From Lineus longissimus (Eukaryota > Nemertea > Pilidiophora > Heteronemertea > Lineidae), in contig NC_088319.1 in assembly GCF_910592395.1 (NCBI RefSeq), forward strand, positions 15,190,001 through 15,254,000: a stretch of 64,000 nucleotides of DNA, given 5' to 3'. The notes under the pieces were generated by a model. It had not been told where the DNA came from. It did not search any database and saw only the letters and a list, made by a program, of their open reading frames with translations. Positions within the stretch are counted from its first letter, which is position 1. Every line of letters starts with the position of its first letter. The position numbers were made by a program, and so were the translations under genes. Below are positions 10,083-24,100 of the stretch, one piece after another.

Positions 10083-13000
10083 ATGGCTGACGAATGTGCT
10101 GACGAGTCGGGAAGAAAAAAGACTCATCAAAATGATCCAAATCAACGTAATAATCATATTCATGATGTTATTTGTATTGTTCCAACTTAACTCTTTGTGT
10201 TAACATCGACTTTTGGGATATTCTTCTGTCTGTTATTTCAGATACAGACCCCATCTTGCACTGTCCGAAAATTAGGCACGTTGTCATTTGAAGCAAAATG
10301 CCGCCGAATGTCGGATGGCTGAGCTTTCAGCCTACTTAGAAGCTTAGCTCGTAACAATCACAACCAACGTTAACTGGCTTTTCGGCTAAACTGTAGAATC
10401 CCCGATCGGAAATGACGTAGTTTGATCGCATTCAACTATAAATCCATTGAACAGTGGCAGCTTGGTTAGTCAACCGATGACCTTTTTTTGGGGTGTGATC
10501 GGGGATTGTAAACTCGTTCCGGCTTTTCCTGTGCAGTTCCTAGAAATACAGGTTAGGCCTATGATCTACTTCTAAAGCAATGCTGCATTAAGTCCTGTAC
10601 TCGGCGTACTGTACCGTACTACGTCTAGTAGTAGTAGGTAGTAGGCGTAGCCTAGGCGTAGCAATATTAGAAGGCGTAATTAGTGTAGTCAGTGACCAGC
10701 TCTCACTCTCAGTGACCTGCAAGTAGGGTCTACTGTAAGTGTAGACTAGTGTAAAGCTCTTGTTTACCATTTTTCAGATGAGGATGTAGCTGCCATTCCT
10801 CGACCTCTGTACGAACAGATGACAGACGCTGGACAGTTTGGATATGCTGCTCTCTGTGCGATGTGCTTGCATCAGCTTTACCAACAACCCTGCCACAAGT
10901 AAGCTGACCTTGAGTTAAATCTTAGCCTTAATGCGAATTATGAAAAGAACATTTCCTCATTGATGATTGATCAAATGTGCATGAAGGCCTATAGCTAGGC
11001 TAGATGAGGCTTCATGAAGTTGATAACTGATTCTAATCAGAGCCCGCCTCGATTTTTTGTGCCAAATATTCTTTTTGCTATTAACTGAATTGTTTTTCCT
11101 CCTGCAGAGATTTCAACATGCGATGCATCAAAACAATCCTAGCCCACCTTCACCAACCAAAACAGGTACGCTTGCATCTAAGGCCACAGTTATGACATTA
11201 TTTACTTTACGGGCCCGTCAGCATTGAAAAACAGGAAAGGGAAAATTAAAATGAAAATCAAAATTGGAAAAAGCCACCCAGCACAATTCCAGAGACCAGT
11301 TGCCATAGACCTTTTATTTTTCTATGTCACCCATATACTGTTTTGAAAATCGCTTTGGGCATTGATTAACTTCAGGATAGGATACATCCTGGAAAAAATG
11401 ATTCAGTCCAGGTGCTGCGCATTGACAAAAAGCATAGTGGAGACCCCTGCCTGTCAAATTCTTAACAAACGTTTTCTTTCAGGTTGAGACGTCCATCCTT
11501 GCCATTGTATCTGGAGCCGCTGGTGATAGTTCCGAACCTTTCGTTAACGTCTTAAGTGTCGAAGATGTCGTGGAGGAGAATCCTATGTGTATTGTACAAG
11601 ATCTGATGGCTGTTGTACTAAATAATGGTGGGTATCTCTTGCAAATTGCCTAAGATCTTTTTATCCTTGACTAGTTAAAAAGGTTTTTACTTTTGATGGT
11701 ATTTGTTTTGTATCTTTGAAAGCGTTCGCTCTTTTTTGTAATTGTTTTCATTCAACCTCATTCCAGGTTACTATGATGCTCGCATGAGAGTACTTATCAA
11801 ACACATTGCATTCCTGTTGAGAGTGAAGTGGGACCAGGTTGAGGAGTATGAAGAACTGGTGGTACAACAACTTCAAGAGGAGGCACATTCGGCCACAGAG
11901 TAAGGAAGTTTTACAGATCCACTTTTTCGCATAGAAGCCGCATAGAAAATACAGTCCATTTTAGGAGACAATGGCACTGCACACAAAAATACCTTAAACT
12001 CTTTGGAGAAGCTGTCAGTATTTTGCTTCCAATGGCCGTTCTTGGTCAAGCTTTGTCCGATTCTAGTGCGCTATAGATTTCTGGAACACTTCTGCCATTC
12101 TGTCAAAGACTGTTTGCTTCTCTCCACTTCTGAAGCATTTGCCATGATTATGATTTAGGAATAGTTATATAAATAGGACTCCCATTTTTCGATGATAAGT
12201 TAGATATTGTTAACTGACAATCTAGTCTTGAAAACATGGTCACACTTGGGATACAATTTTTTTCACTTTCACTTTGATTTCATTGAACCAGCACCTCGGA
12301 TTCGGCCAGGTTAACCAGTGTAGTTCTTCTTGTTTTAACATTGCTTCTATGTCTTGCCATGTCTCAATTTTTTATGCTGACTAGATGTATGATACGTATA
12401 CTTTTTTCTAATTATTTGCTTAACTTGTCTCCAGTGTATTTTCATTTGTTCATATCATTTTCACAGATCTGATTCATTTTCAAAATTGATTCCTAAGAAA
12501 ATTCCCATTATGTCTTTTCTTTACTCATTTGTTCATTTGAACTGAGTCTATTAGTCGACAGATTTTATAATTGTTCCCACATTTACTCTATTAAAATTCC
12601 ATTCAAAACAATTCCAATCACTTTTCATCACTCGATTGTTCATTTCTAAATAGGTAGTTTGCTGCAGGAGCCAAGTAGGTCACACAATGGTCTCTCATCT
12701 GACATTGCATCGAAAACTGTAGTCATGCTTGTACAATGAATATATGTTGTGCTGAATCAAAGGTGACCCTGGTCCCATACTGCTATGTTCTGCTATTATT
12801 GGGATGGTACAGCAGGATATAACTAACTAGCAGGATAAACAAAGATTTTTCCTGGCAGATTCAGATTGCCTTAACCTGATGCTGCTAGAAAAAAACACTT
12901 CTTGATTTCATCTCAAAGGCAATTAGTTTCTTGCTGTTACCATAGCAACTTGTCAGATTACCTTCTCATCTTTCAGAGAGGAAGTTAAAGAGAAGAAGAA

Positions 13001-16000
13001 GTCGGAAACGAATCGGAAGCGAAAGCGATACTTCCTGATAGGACTCGCCACCGTTGGGGGTGGCGCGTTGATAGGGTTAACCGGTGGCTTGGCTGCCCCG
13101 CTGTTGGCAGCAGGCGCTGGTGCCATCATCGGTGGGGCAGGAGCTGCAGCGCTTGGCACCACAGCTGGGATTGCTATCATCGGTTCTCTGTTTGGCGTGG
13201 CTGGAGCTGGACTCACAGGTGTGTTGCTGGGAGAACCTGTCAACCTGTTTTATGTTGTAGTTGACAGAATAGTCAGCAGAGAATAATTATTAGTTTAGAA
13301 CAAAAGCTGATTTTTTACTTGAGTTGGATAAGTTCTGGACAGCACTGGGAAGTCAAGTTGGGAGGCTTTGTCAACTTCATGAATACCAGACGAATTGTGT
13401 CAAGACAATGATGTCTTTCACCCTGAAGTACTTTTGCCACAGCAGGACACTTCATCAGCAATCGTAGTAGAACTAGAAAAAATGCAAACTGTTTCTCTCC
13501 CAGATTTGCCATGATCAGGATAATTGATGTTTGTTATGCCGCTCTCAAGAACTCCTCATTCATTTCTAGGTTACAAGATGAAGAAGAGAGTCGGGGCGAT
13601 AGAACAGTTTGAATTCATGCCCATAGCTGAAAGCAGTCAGCTCCATATCACAATTGCCATATCAGGCTGGTTGAGCAAGGATGAGGGTGACTTTGCCCTG
13701 CCGTGGAAGACACTCGCCCACTCCAAGGAGCAGTACTGCCTGAAGTGGGAGGGGAAGTACTTACTACAGATGGGCCAGGCAATTGATTATCTGTTCAATG
13801 GAGTTGTCACAGTAGCAGCACAGGAGGCACTAAAGTATACAATTCTCTCTGGTATGTGTTGTGGACTTTTTCTTCTCTTGATAAAGAAGACAATGACAGT
13901 CTTCTGCTTTCATACTCGTGTGTGTATTTCAAAATTCCCTAGTCATGCAGAAGGCCCCATTTTGTGAGAAACATGAGGAGCTTCTGATGGAGTCTTTCTG
14001 CTCACATGAAGACGGAGTTACCGGGCCAATGACTTAAATTGCTGCCGTCATGCAACAAAACGCTCATGAATGTGGAGGAGGCAACTGTAAGAGACCAATT
14101 AAAGGATCATTAGAAAAGAATCCTTGCTGGATGTCCCAGTTGATGTTGTTGGAAGGAAAACATTTGATGAGCAATTGGTCATGTCGATTGCAAAACTTAT
14201 CCGGTTCTTTCCAGGTATCATTGCTGCAATAGCCTGGCCAGCCTCCCTTGTCACCTTGGCTGGAGTAATCGACAACCCTTGGAGCGTCTGCATCAGGAGG
14301 TCTTCCGAGGCGGGTAAACAGCTTGCGGAAGTTCTGCTGATGCGAGAACAGGGCAAGCGACCAGTGACCCTCATTGGTTATAGTTTAGGAGCGCGGGTGA
14401 TTTTTTATTGCCTGCAGGAGATGGCGAAAAGAAAACGTGCGTTAAGTGCATTTATGTTTTTTGTATTCTGCAGTTTTCAAAGGAAATCTTGCCAAACTCG
14501 GGCATCACTGAGCCTTCTTGGGAAGAGGAGGATCACAACCCGCACTGGAAAGTGCAGAGAACCTGAGGCTTATATGTGATTTGAGCCCGCCCATTGCCGC
14601 CTTTCAGTTAGAAGTTTGATATAAATCTAACTGATAGTCACCACGACAGGAGCTCCTACTCATTGCATTAGTGGTATCAGATAAGAGGCTCTGCATTCTG
14701 TAGCCTTTAATTTTTGAGAACATTTTTATTTGTGACTGGTCTGGAATCATTGAAGAATCTCTAATGCTATTTCCAGGCTCGGAGGGCATTATCGAAGACG
14801 TGATACTTCTCGGTACACCGGTCACAGCCGACCCTAAAAGTTGGGAACCCTTCGCTCGGGTTGTTTCCGGTAATATCATAAATGGCTATTGCCGTGGTGA
14901 TTGGCTGCTAAAGTTTCTCTACCGAACTGCATCAGCTCAACTCCGGATGGCCGGCCTACAACCAGTCAAATGGAATGACAGACGAATGCTCAACATCGAT
15001 TTAAGTGATTTGGTAAGGGAGATATAATAAGGAGACCATGCGAGTTTGTTTTTTTAGTAAAAATATCGCACGCGTGGTTGTCTTAATTTCATTCCAAACT
15101 CCAAAACCTAAGGGTGTATTGCGTCATGATGACCTGAAGCAATGACAGGATGACAATAGTTGAATAGCTGAAAGAAATTTCGTAATCAGCTAAAATCTAA
15201 ATCGTAAAAAATTTTCTTTTTGGGGGATTTATAGTTCTTTTATTAATTTCTTGTAGGTGAATGGCCACAAGGACTATGTAACGAAGATAGATGAGATACT
15301 CAAAATTGTTGGCATGAAGACGAAGGAACCTCCAAAGAGAGTGACTGGGCTTAAACTTGACACAACGCCCTCTAGCAGTGAAAATTCCACACCGGAGCAT
15401 AAAGCTGGTGCATGTGGCGATTCAAAGGAACCCATTAGTGAAATCCTCGTTGAAAGTGTCCAAGAAACAACCAAGTTGAAGCGTTTGACACAGACTAGTG
15501 GAATGACGGAGGTCGCAGAAACTGCTTTGGATGCGTTATTTTTAGATGACGAAGAGGACGATTTGTACGTGAATGATAAACCGGTGATAGTTCAGTCAGA
15601 ATTGGAAGGAGGCGCCTCTGAGGGCCAAGGAATGAGTCTGGAAACAGAGGATGCTTTACTTAGCGAGATTCAGGAGGAGACTGAGAAGGTTGAGAGTGAT
15701 GATAAGAAGGGGGAGCCACTACCTTCTGGGAAAGAGGATGATAAAGGACAGATGGGTTCGTGGGGAGAATGGGAGCTGGACTGGGATGAAGAGCTGAAAG
15801 AGGAGGGTGACGAACTTTTGCATTCGGGAAATTCTGGAACTTTTCCGTCTGATGGTGAAAGGTGTTCAACGAATGATCTTATTCATGACTTGTCAGAAGA
15901 TGTCGCCAGAGATGGTGAGACATGTGTTGGTGCTACTACATTTGTTCCTGATGATTCATGCGCTGATGATCAACCAATCAAAGATCCCTCCATCCCATAA
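10083..16000 (+). CDS. TMCO4: TMCO4: DUF726 membrane alpha/beta-hydrolase
   Basis: Ten exons: 10083-10146, 10778-10898, 11108-11165, 11483-11627, 11767-11899, 12977-13218, 13570-13851, 14215-14436, 14777-15012 and 15257-16000. They give 748 residues (human about 630). The first exon (start MADECADESG) is the least certain; it is chosen because the phase fits and the ATG is followed by a GT donor. Residues about 190-254 form a Gly/Ala-rich double membrane segment (IGLATVGGG through FGVAGAGLTG). Exon 8 carries TLIGYSLGARV, the GxSxG nucleophile elbow, with Ser near residue 405. Exon 9 carries the EDVILLGTPV block. The family includes yeast Mil1; a lipase-like or trafficking role on internal membranes is inferred. 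The last exon adds about 220 acidic, disordered-looking residues absent from a typical DUF726 core. Confidence 0.9.
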
Positions 16001-16360
16001 TTTGTTGACAGTGATGCCAAATAACTTTCCGTGTTTACAGGAGTAAAACTGTAATACATTTTGATCCACCTGAGCTCAGTACATTAGGACTACCATATCA
16101 GTTACACATGTTTACACAAAGCTCAATGTGAAATCCAAGTGGCCTCCTATTGAGCTCTGTGGACTGCTTGCCTTCAGCAGTGACATTTGGCTGACTTTGG
16201 CCTTCCTTCTCCATCTGAATTGTCAAACACACAAAGAGTTAAGGCAGAGGCAAATTTATGAAGTCTTTCAGCTCAGCATCATAGAATTCTGCACATTAAA
16301 GGCAATGTCAGTGTGAGTGATGACTACCACCTGTACATGTATTGTATGAGAATTGTTGCA

Positions 16361-16500
16361 GTACAACCTCTCTAAAGGGACAGGCCTAGAACAGACAAGA
16401 GCTTTTCTTGATGGGAAGGTATCCACGATTACAGAGGTCAAATTGTTCAGAAATCACCCCTAAGGGACCAAAACCATTGTCCCTAATGGAGAGGTTGTCC
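16361..16500 (+). repeat. Foldback dispersed repeat (ACCTCTCTATTAAGGACA family), copy 1
   Basis: It starts ACAACCTCTCTAAAGGGACAG and ends with the inverted form TGTCCCTAATGGAGAGGTTGT. Related copies lie at 24003-24149, 28278-28466, 48191-48262 and 60014-60166. Confidence 0.7.
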
Positions 16501-17266
16501 TGCTATGAGAGATTCCATTCTGCTTTGTAGATATTTTACAGCACATTTGTACGGTTTGTTTCCCACCAATTCAATATTTGATTGTGATATTTACATGTAT
16601 GCCACATCATTGGCCTGGCATTCTGCTTGCCAGTAAGATTCCACTGTACTTGTCTTTTCCTAACGGCCTGCCATTTGTTTGTAACCTTGAGCAAGTTGCT
16701 TAACTTTGGTTGCTTTGATGAGTGTTAGAAAGAAAGATTCCTTTGTGCCTGGTGTCTACAGGCGAGCTGGGGCAAGCAAAAGAAACTCTCCGCGTGGGCA
16801 GTAGATTGCAATACCAAACTCTTAAAGCTGCATGTGCCATTGGGCCTAATTTATTATATATCCAAGGCTAAAACTAATCTAAGTCATATTTAAGTGTTAG
16901 TACAACTCTTGTCCATTCAATGGCATAAATTGTTACTTGTTCTATTAAGTTCCATCTAAATTCTAAGACTAACTTGTTCTAAAATATATTGTTAAATAAT
17001 AATCATCCTTCCTTCATATTACAGCTGTTTAATATTGCATTTTCCTCTATTATGAATCAAACTGTCTCAAGATGATTTTTTCTTTTTCATGTAACCACAT
17101 GTACATGGCAGTGTTTTAGTCAAAAGAATCATCCAAATCTCGAATGAGATAACATTATTTCCTCCTGCTAATGTTTAAAAAGTAAAAAGAATAAAGGGAA
17201 ACATAAAAACTATGGCTTTGACTTTGTAAATGAAGGTGAACATGAATGTTTGTCTTGTTTCTGATA

Positions 17267-17272
17267 AATAAA
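17267..17272 (+). terminator. Polyadenylation signal, probable TMCO4 3' end
   Basis: AATAAA in an AT-rich stretch about 1.27 kb after the TMCO4 stop. A second candidate near 17187 is equally possible. Confidence 0.35.
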
Positions 17273-17564
17273 TATAAGATGTACAGTCTTGCCTTTCCAT
17301 TGGATTAATATTTTGCCTTGGCAATTCTCGTGGATCTTACAGGTATGAATGATACAACTGTTCATACACATCTCTATATCTAGAGTAAAACCTTTCCAAG
17401 CATACCCTCGAGACTAACAATGCTGTGTAAGGGGCCATCCAATTTAGGGTATTGAAAAACTATGGATTGGACTGGGAAAGTCTGGACTGACAGTCACTCT
17501 CCACCACCTGGAATCAATGAACTGGTCCCCTGTCAAAGCTCATTTCCCAATACCCCATCGGTTC

Positions 17565-17812
17565 TCAAAGTTGATGCCAAGTGTCTCGTCCAAGAACCCC
17601 CCTTAGTGACCTTTCTGCCAAGTGTCTTGTCCAAGGACCTACATCTCACACTTAGTGACCCTTCTACATGCCAAGTGCCTTGCCCAAGGACCCACACCTC
17701 TACCTTCATGACCAGTCTGCAAAGTGTCTTCCCCTAGGACCCACAACTAAAAGTTAGTGACCCTTCTGCATGACAGTGCCTAATTCCCCAAGGGCCCACT
17801 CACAAGTCACAT
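17565..17812 (+). repeat. Degenerate minisatellite, about 50-bp unit
   Basis: About five imperfect copies of a unit built from AAGTGTCTTGTCCAAGGACC and TTAGTGACCCTTCTGC. The open frame across it is a by-product of the repeat. Confidence 0.75.
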
Positions 17813-18198
17813 GTTCTCAGCCCCCAATTCCCATTCCGATATCATAATGTTGACAGCACACAGGCGGTGGAGAGCGATGACTGTCAGTTCAGACATTCAC
17901 AGTCCAATCTTAAGAGTAATTCTCTGTAATGAGTGAATGGAGGAGATTGGTGGGGAAGAGTCTAACGATTGGGGGGCTATTGAGCTCTTATTTCCACGTG
18001 CCTGTGGGGAGGCAGCTAAAATGATTGCCAACTGGCACGGCGAGGCTGAGTCTCTGATCTCGCGCAAATGCTCGAATTGATACCGATATGATTTCCAATA
18101 CCGATAGAGTATGAATTGAGCGAGAATCAAAATGGCGATTTGGTGACCACCGAAGAAAAAATTGTTTTGCGGAATGTTATCAAACGAAATTATCATTT

Positions 18199-21100
18199 AT
18201 GATGAATCAACGTACAGGTAACCATGCTTACTTTACTCCTATCAGTACAATCTTTGTTTTGGCACTGAATAGATTCTAAGGCCAAACTTGAAAATTGGAA
18301 AAACTGGTGTCCGAAAATTGATGACTTGGGAAAAGCCTATATGTGACTCTTCCGACCTCCGTACCCCTGACCGATACGATTTCCAATTATCGGATTTTGG
18401 ATTTTCTGTCAAAATCCGACATGTCAGAAGACCCTGTTCGCTTTAATCCTGGGAGTAGTTCTCTTGTCTTTGCTTGTGTTGATTAGTTTTGTCATGCAGA
18501 CTCACTTTTTAAAAACTACAAGGTTGGTCTTTCCCTAGTCCTATTTAATTTAGATAGAGCACCAGTAACGCAGCCTACCCCTTGGCTTTAAGCACATCAT
18601 GTCAGTCCCAATGGACATGGTGTCCTTGGAGAGGCCCCACTACATTTATATTTGCTCTTACAGTTAATGGAGGCTCAAGTGGTTCCTACACCATACTCCA
18701 AGAGGAAGCTGCGGTTAAATCTGCTGACGATACAGAGATTGTAAGTTGAGAAAAAATTATTTGGCATGTTTATTCATATGATTGTAATCAAGTATTGGAT
18801 GTACAAAATGTAATCTACTTGTTGTTATTGATACCTAAAACAAATGCTCCTTTCATACTTTGGTGCATTAAACAGTAAATATTACTCACCTCCGAACAAA
18901 CGTGAAATGAACTTTGGACATGTATTCCATGTTGATATTTTTCAGATATGTTTTGGTTATCATGACAGCGAATGTAAGAAGTTTTTTTACTACCTATTTG
19001 CCATCTTGACGTGTGGGTTGTTGGCTCTGGTCATGTATTGGAAGCCAGAGTGGAAGATCAAGTGCCTGAAATCGAGGTGCCCACTGGCTGTTGCTGATGC
19101 CGTATTAATCAAGGTAGCCAACGCCATCAATATCAAATCCCCCCTCACAGTGTTACTGAAATTAGTAAAAAAACCTTTTTGATTGACAATACCTTCAACA
19201 CTCTGAATAACAGTCGGTACCCAGACCAACACATGTATCTCTGAACTCTTTGAGTAGGTGTATGGTTTTAACACGGACAAAACGAAAACAAGTTTAAAAT
19301 GTGTCGAATCAAAATAAGGACTCGGGCGACTGAAGAATTTTTTGGTGGAGAACACTGCCGTATGACACGAGTGTGTCATGACTCTCATGCGTTGGCGTCA
19401 CCACTGTCGAGATCCACAAGTGAGTGATTTAGCGATCTCAAAACATTGCGGGTCAAGCTGCCCCCCTTCTGGCTATTGAACCTGGTAAAGGACTAGGCAC
19501 AGCTAATCACTATGTGTTCCTTTCAAGAGTCAAATTGACATGATGTATCCTGGTTATAAAACTGTTGCCACGCTTCTACAATTTGACCTACTGTTTCCCT
19601 TTCAGGACTCGTTTGGAGTAGTGCACACGGCAGAGGTGCTTTGTTTTGATGCTGATGGAGCAAGGTGAGTGACAGTGCAGGCCTTCAGCCACTTTTACAT
19701 GTTCTAAATTGGGCAATGTTTTAAAATAACTTTCCAAGACAACTGTATCGAACAAAGTGTTGGAACAATCAGAAAGTACTCATCGAGAGCTTTCAAATAA
19801 ATGGTTGTAATGTTAGTGGTTATTCTTAGCATTTTGTCACAATGGAGAGTTTGGGCCATGAAATACATGTGATATGCCAAGTTGAATTGGAAAGATATAT
19901 TTGATAATGCCATTGTGATCAGGTTCAAGAACAGACACAGGGGTACAAGAGTTACTCCAAGACATTCACCACTTAAAGAAGAGAACTTTTTGTTGCAGGA
20001 TATTTGGGAGTGGCATAGCTAGTTTATACGAAGTTGACATTCCTGGGGACGAGGCTAACCACGACGATCAGGTATCATTGCTGGCTGGACAGGTTGGTGT
20101 GGAGTTATTACTATTAGTCTGTAGGCAAGTTGGTGGAGAAAAATACATTTCATGATGTTTTATCAAACTATAAATCACCAGATTCTCTTAGTGAAAACAT
20201 TTCATTCAAAAAAGATCTGATGTATCCTTTTATGTTTTTTCCAGCAAAGTTATCGCCGTTTCTTTGATCACCATCATGTTCGATACATTTGGGACCTCGA
20301 AGAAAATGTCTTCCGTTTTTTGAGGTAGGAAAAAGTACAGAAAATATTTAAGATTAAAAAGTTGAGTCTGTCGGTTATATTTGTGTGATATGGCTGCTCT
20401 CAAAAAAATATTTCATTTTTTCAGCGGCCTGGAGTCAAATACAAAATGTGCTGCCTTCCATGAGCAATTGTCTGCAGGGCTACCAAAGTGGAGCCAGAAA
20501 GCAAAGTGAGTGCTGGGTGGGGGACGTATAGTTTTGACTCGTAAAATGTAGAGAGAATGTTAGTAAGATATGTTCAGTAGAAACCTATCTGGAGTCGACA
20601 GACATTCGCTCTAAAGCACTGGAAAAAAATTGATGTTATCCTTATCTTTATCACTATGCTCTCTTCATCTTTGATCCACACCTAATGTCCTACATGTATT
20701 CTCTTTCTTCTCAGACTCAGTCTGTATGGACCAAATTCTATAGCTGTCGAAGTTAAATCCTATTTCAAGTTGTTTGTTGAGGAGGTGAGTGAAGGGGCAG
20801 TGCTGGGGTGGGTGCATTAAGGTGTGTTCCTTCTGATTATGTGCCAGAAGTTGAGAATTGGGTGGTCAATGATGCACCTGTGGGGGGGGGGTCAACATAG
20901 TAAAAATAGAATGAGAATTTGTGTGCACAAGGGTTAAAAGAAACAGATTGTTATGTATGCTGAGTAACTCCTACCAGCAGAGTGAACCAGAATTCGGCAT
21001 TGGCTTGACAGCCTGGTGTGCAACAGACCTGCCAACAATAAGGTCTCAACTTAAAATCACCAGTTACTAACAATTCGTCTTGTCCTTTCAGGTGTTAAAT

Positions 21101-24100
21101 CCGTTTTATTTTTTCCAATTGATGAGCATCGCCCTGTGGATGTCTGATCAGTATTACTATTACGCTGCGGCAATTTTGGCGATCTCTGCAATATCCATGG
21201 GTGTCTCTCTGTATGAAATCAGACAAGTGAGTACGAAACTGCTTAGCCTAGTTCCCGTTAAACACAGGCCTCTTGGTTACTACCAATACTCGCCTTTTAT
21301 TAACGTTTAATCAATTCCCTCTTGGATTGTTCAACAAACTACTTTGGCATGTTCATCTGGTGATTACATGTACATGTAGGTTTTCAGCCTGATTTGCATG
21401 GTTATAGTGACAAAATTAACACCAGTTTTTTCTGACTTGACTTATGTCTTTGGCCATTTTGTTTTCAGCAATCTGAGACGTTGAGTGCAATGGTTGCTTC
21501 CCATGATGGTATGACAATAGGTGTCAAGCGTAGCGAAGAAGGTACTATTTATAATTGATCACAGGCCTGTGTGATATATCAGTAACGTGGGGCAAGCAGT
21601 AGGAAATACTGGCTAGTAAATAGCACTGTACCCGAAAAAGCTGGCCTACCTATTAATTTGGTGCCACAAGCTCAAAATGATGTTTATTCTAGAAAGAAAG
21701 TTCCCAATTGTACCTCCTCTCAGCAAAGTATTAGGCTCGCAAAAATAAAGGTCTAGGGATTTTGAATATACCCAAACCCCAGGTCACAGTGATGAAATAT
21801 CTCTTCCATTTCCAGCTCAGGAAGACATCGATGCTAAGGAGCTTGTTCCGGGTGACGTGATTCTGATTCCACCCCATGGTTGCATTATGCCATGCGATGC
21901 TGCACTAGTCTCTGGGAACTGTATTGTCAACGAGAGCATGTTGACAGGTGCGTACAATCCTGTTCAAAAGTAACAGGACACTTGTTTCTTTCTTGTAGCA
22001 CGCCTATCTCTATTAAGGCCTAATAAAAAAATTGCTGTTTGTCCTTTTTCCCAGAATTTTGGTTACCAAAGGAATACCATCTTTACTTTTGTCTGTTTTT
22101 ATTTTTAGGTGAAAGCGTGCCAGTTACTAAAACTCCTCTCTCTCATAGCGATGATGATGAAATCTATAATCCGGACCTCCATAAGCGCAATACACTCTTC
22201 TGCGGCACCCATGTGATACAGACACGTTACTATGGTCAAGCGAAAGTCAGCGCAGTAGTTGTCAGGACTGGTAAGATAACATGCTCAAATCATCAAACAA
22301 AATGTCAACGAAACTAGATGTTCAAATAATGTGACTGCATACATCAGTGAACACAGAACATAATTGCCCATTTCAGGGGCAGAAATTGCTAGATTACTGC
22401 ATCATCAGATACACTTAGATTTTCATTGGCTTCAAAAATATCTGACAAATGGGTTGTATTTTTTAGGTTTTTCCACCGCCAAAGGTGACCTAGTGCGATC
22501 GATCTTGTTTCCAAAACCTATGGGATTCAAGTTCTACCAAGATGCAATCAAATTCCTGGGATTCCTTGCCGTAGTTGCAGCCTGTGGTATGGTCTATTCC
22601 ATCATCATGATGCTCAGAAACGGGGTAGGTACTAGGTACAGTCGATGGGCTTAAAGCCGGTTTAGGTCTAAGGTCAGGAAAATAGAATGGCAGCTCATAC
22701 TCATCATCTAATATACAATTTATATTCAGTACCTTTTTACGAATTCGAATACAATTTCAAATGCTATTTCAAATTTTTAACAAACGTTGTAGGCCTTTGA
22801 CTTATGTAACTTGATTATAATACCTAAGTAAATCTTTTAAATTTCTATTTTCGGCAGATGGTAGGTACATTTTGTAGCGTTCTTAGTCATGCTAACATGA
22901 TTTGAAACTTGGGCCTGCGTTTTAAATGAATTGGTACCAAACTCCAGGTATTGATTCTCTCGCCATCATACACAACGCGGAGCTCAAATTAGGCCAAAAA
23001 TGGGGCACTAACCAAGTTGACATTGGTCTCCTTGTGACAAATTGACACGACCTGTGAACTGCCAAACCTTTTCAGCTCTTCAGATTTTTAGTTTGGCAGA
23101 TTATGAAATTCTTCTGGTTTTTCCAACAAAAAGTGAGAGAGAAATTTTTTTGTTCGTTTGCAAAAACCGTCAAAATTTGGCAGTTTACAGTACCAAGTGA
23201 AAAGTGTGCTCACGCTGCTTTCTGAACACATGTCATAATTAATTGTCAAAATTTTAACTTGTTTAACGCAAAGGGCATCACAATGGGAGGCGGTGATTTT
23301 CATTAGGTTACAGGTGTGCATCAAAATGAGGTCAAAACCAGCCAAAATATACATCATGTCTCTGTCAAAAGCATGCAATACCGAATTGACAGGCAACACC
23401 GTGAAGCAATGGTTGCCATTATCCTGTTTTCTTACCAGGGTGAAGGTATAAGGCATGCAATTTATAAGAAATCTCGGAGTTGGGCACAGAGCACTGAGGA
23501 ATGCATTTTTAAAGTGTTTTTTCCTCAGATTCTGTGACAACTCCATTTGACATGGTAAACCACCTCGTGTTCATTTCCGAGTCAGCCGTTGATCGCGCAT
23601 CTATATCTGTCTTCGGTCATTTGGATATGCATTCGGTGGGAAGTCTCGGGGAATGCGACAATCAGCAGACCTTGGGCTAACTTGACATCTCGGGTAGTGA
23701 CAGTGGGTGTTCAAAGAAATATTCAATTGACAACGCCCGTACCAGTACAACCCGTCCGTAAGACGGTTACCAACTAGTTTTCTTGAATATGAATTAAATC
23801 AAGTTGCCTAGAGGTTCGTTTGGTTTCTTTTCTCTTTTTACTGTTTACTTTTTACTTTTAAAAACAAACAACATTAAAAGTTCAGAAAAATCTAGTTTTC
23901 AATGCGAAAAAGTGATCTTTGAATGCTTGGTGATGCTCAACAAACTTAACAAAACCTGATTTTTTTAGATTCTTCTGTTTGGAATCCCTAATTTATGAAA
24001 GTACATTAGAACCTCTCTATTAGGGACACCTTGGCCCTGAGAATTGCTGTCCTTTATAAAGAGGTTTCGTCATTACAGAAGTCTAATTGAATGAAAATGA

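Larger units (their letters stand above)
16001..18198. other. TMCO4 3' region and spacer before the P5B ATPase
   Basis: Probable 3' UTR of TMCO4 (AATAAA candidates near 17187 and at 17267-17272), a dispersed foldback repeat (16361-16500), and a degenerate minisatellite (17565-17812). No exon is supported. The final part (about 18000-18198) is probable 5' UTR of the ATPase; no in-frame ATG lies between the stop at 18112 and the chosen start. Confidence 0.5.

Noticed and set aside
10230-10300. Extra TMCO4 exon after CTGTTATTTCAG
   Set aside because: The acceptor looks good, but no donor follows in phase; the direct join 10146 to 10778 is in frame.
14124-14214. Extension of TMCO4 exon 8 upstream (open frame starting MLDVPVDVVGR)
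   Set aside because: The frame is open by chance through intron 7. The acceptor at 14213-14214 joins exon 7 to GIIAAIAWPASL exactly as in the family, so no insert is needed.
17462-17737. 91-codon ORF
   Set aside because: Lies on a degenerate minisatellite with Pro/Ser-rich translation; no protein family.
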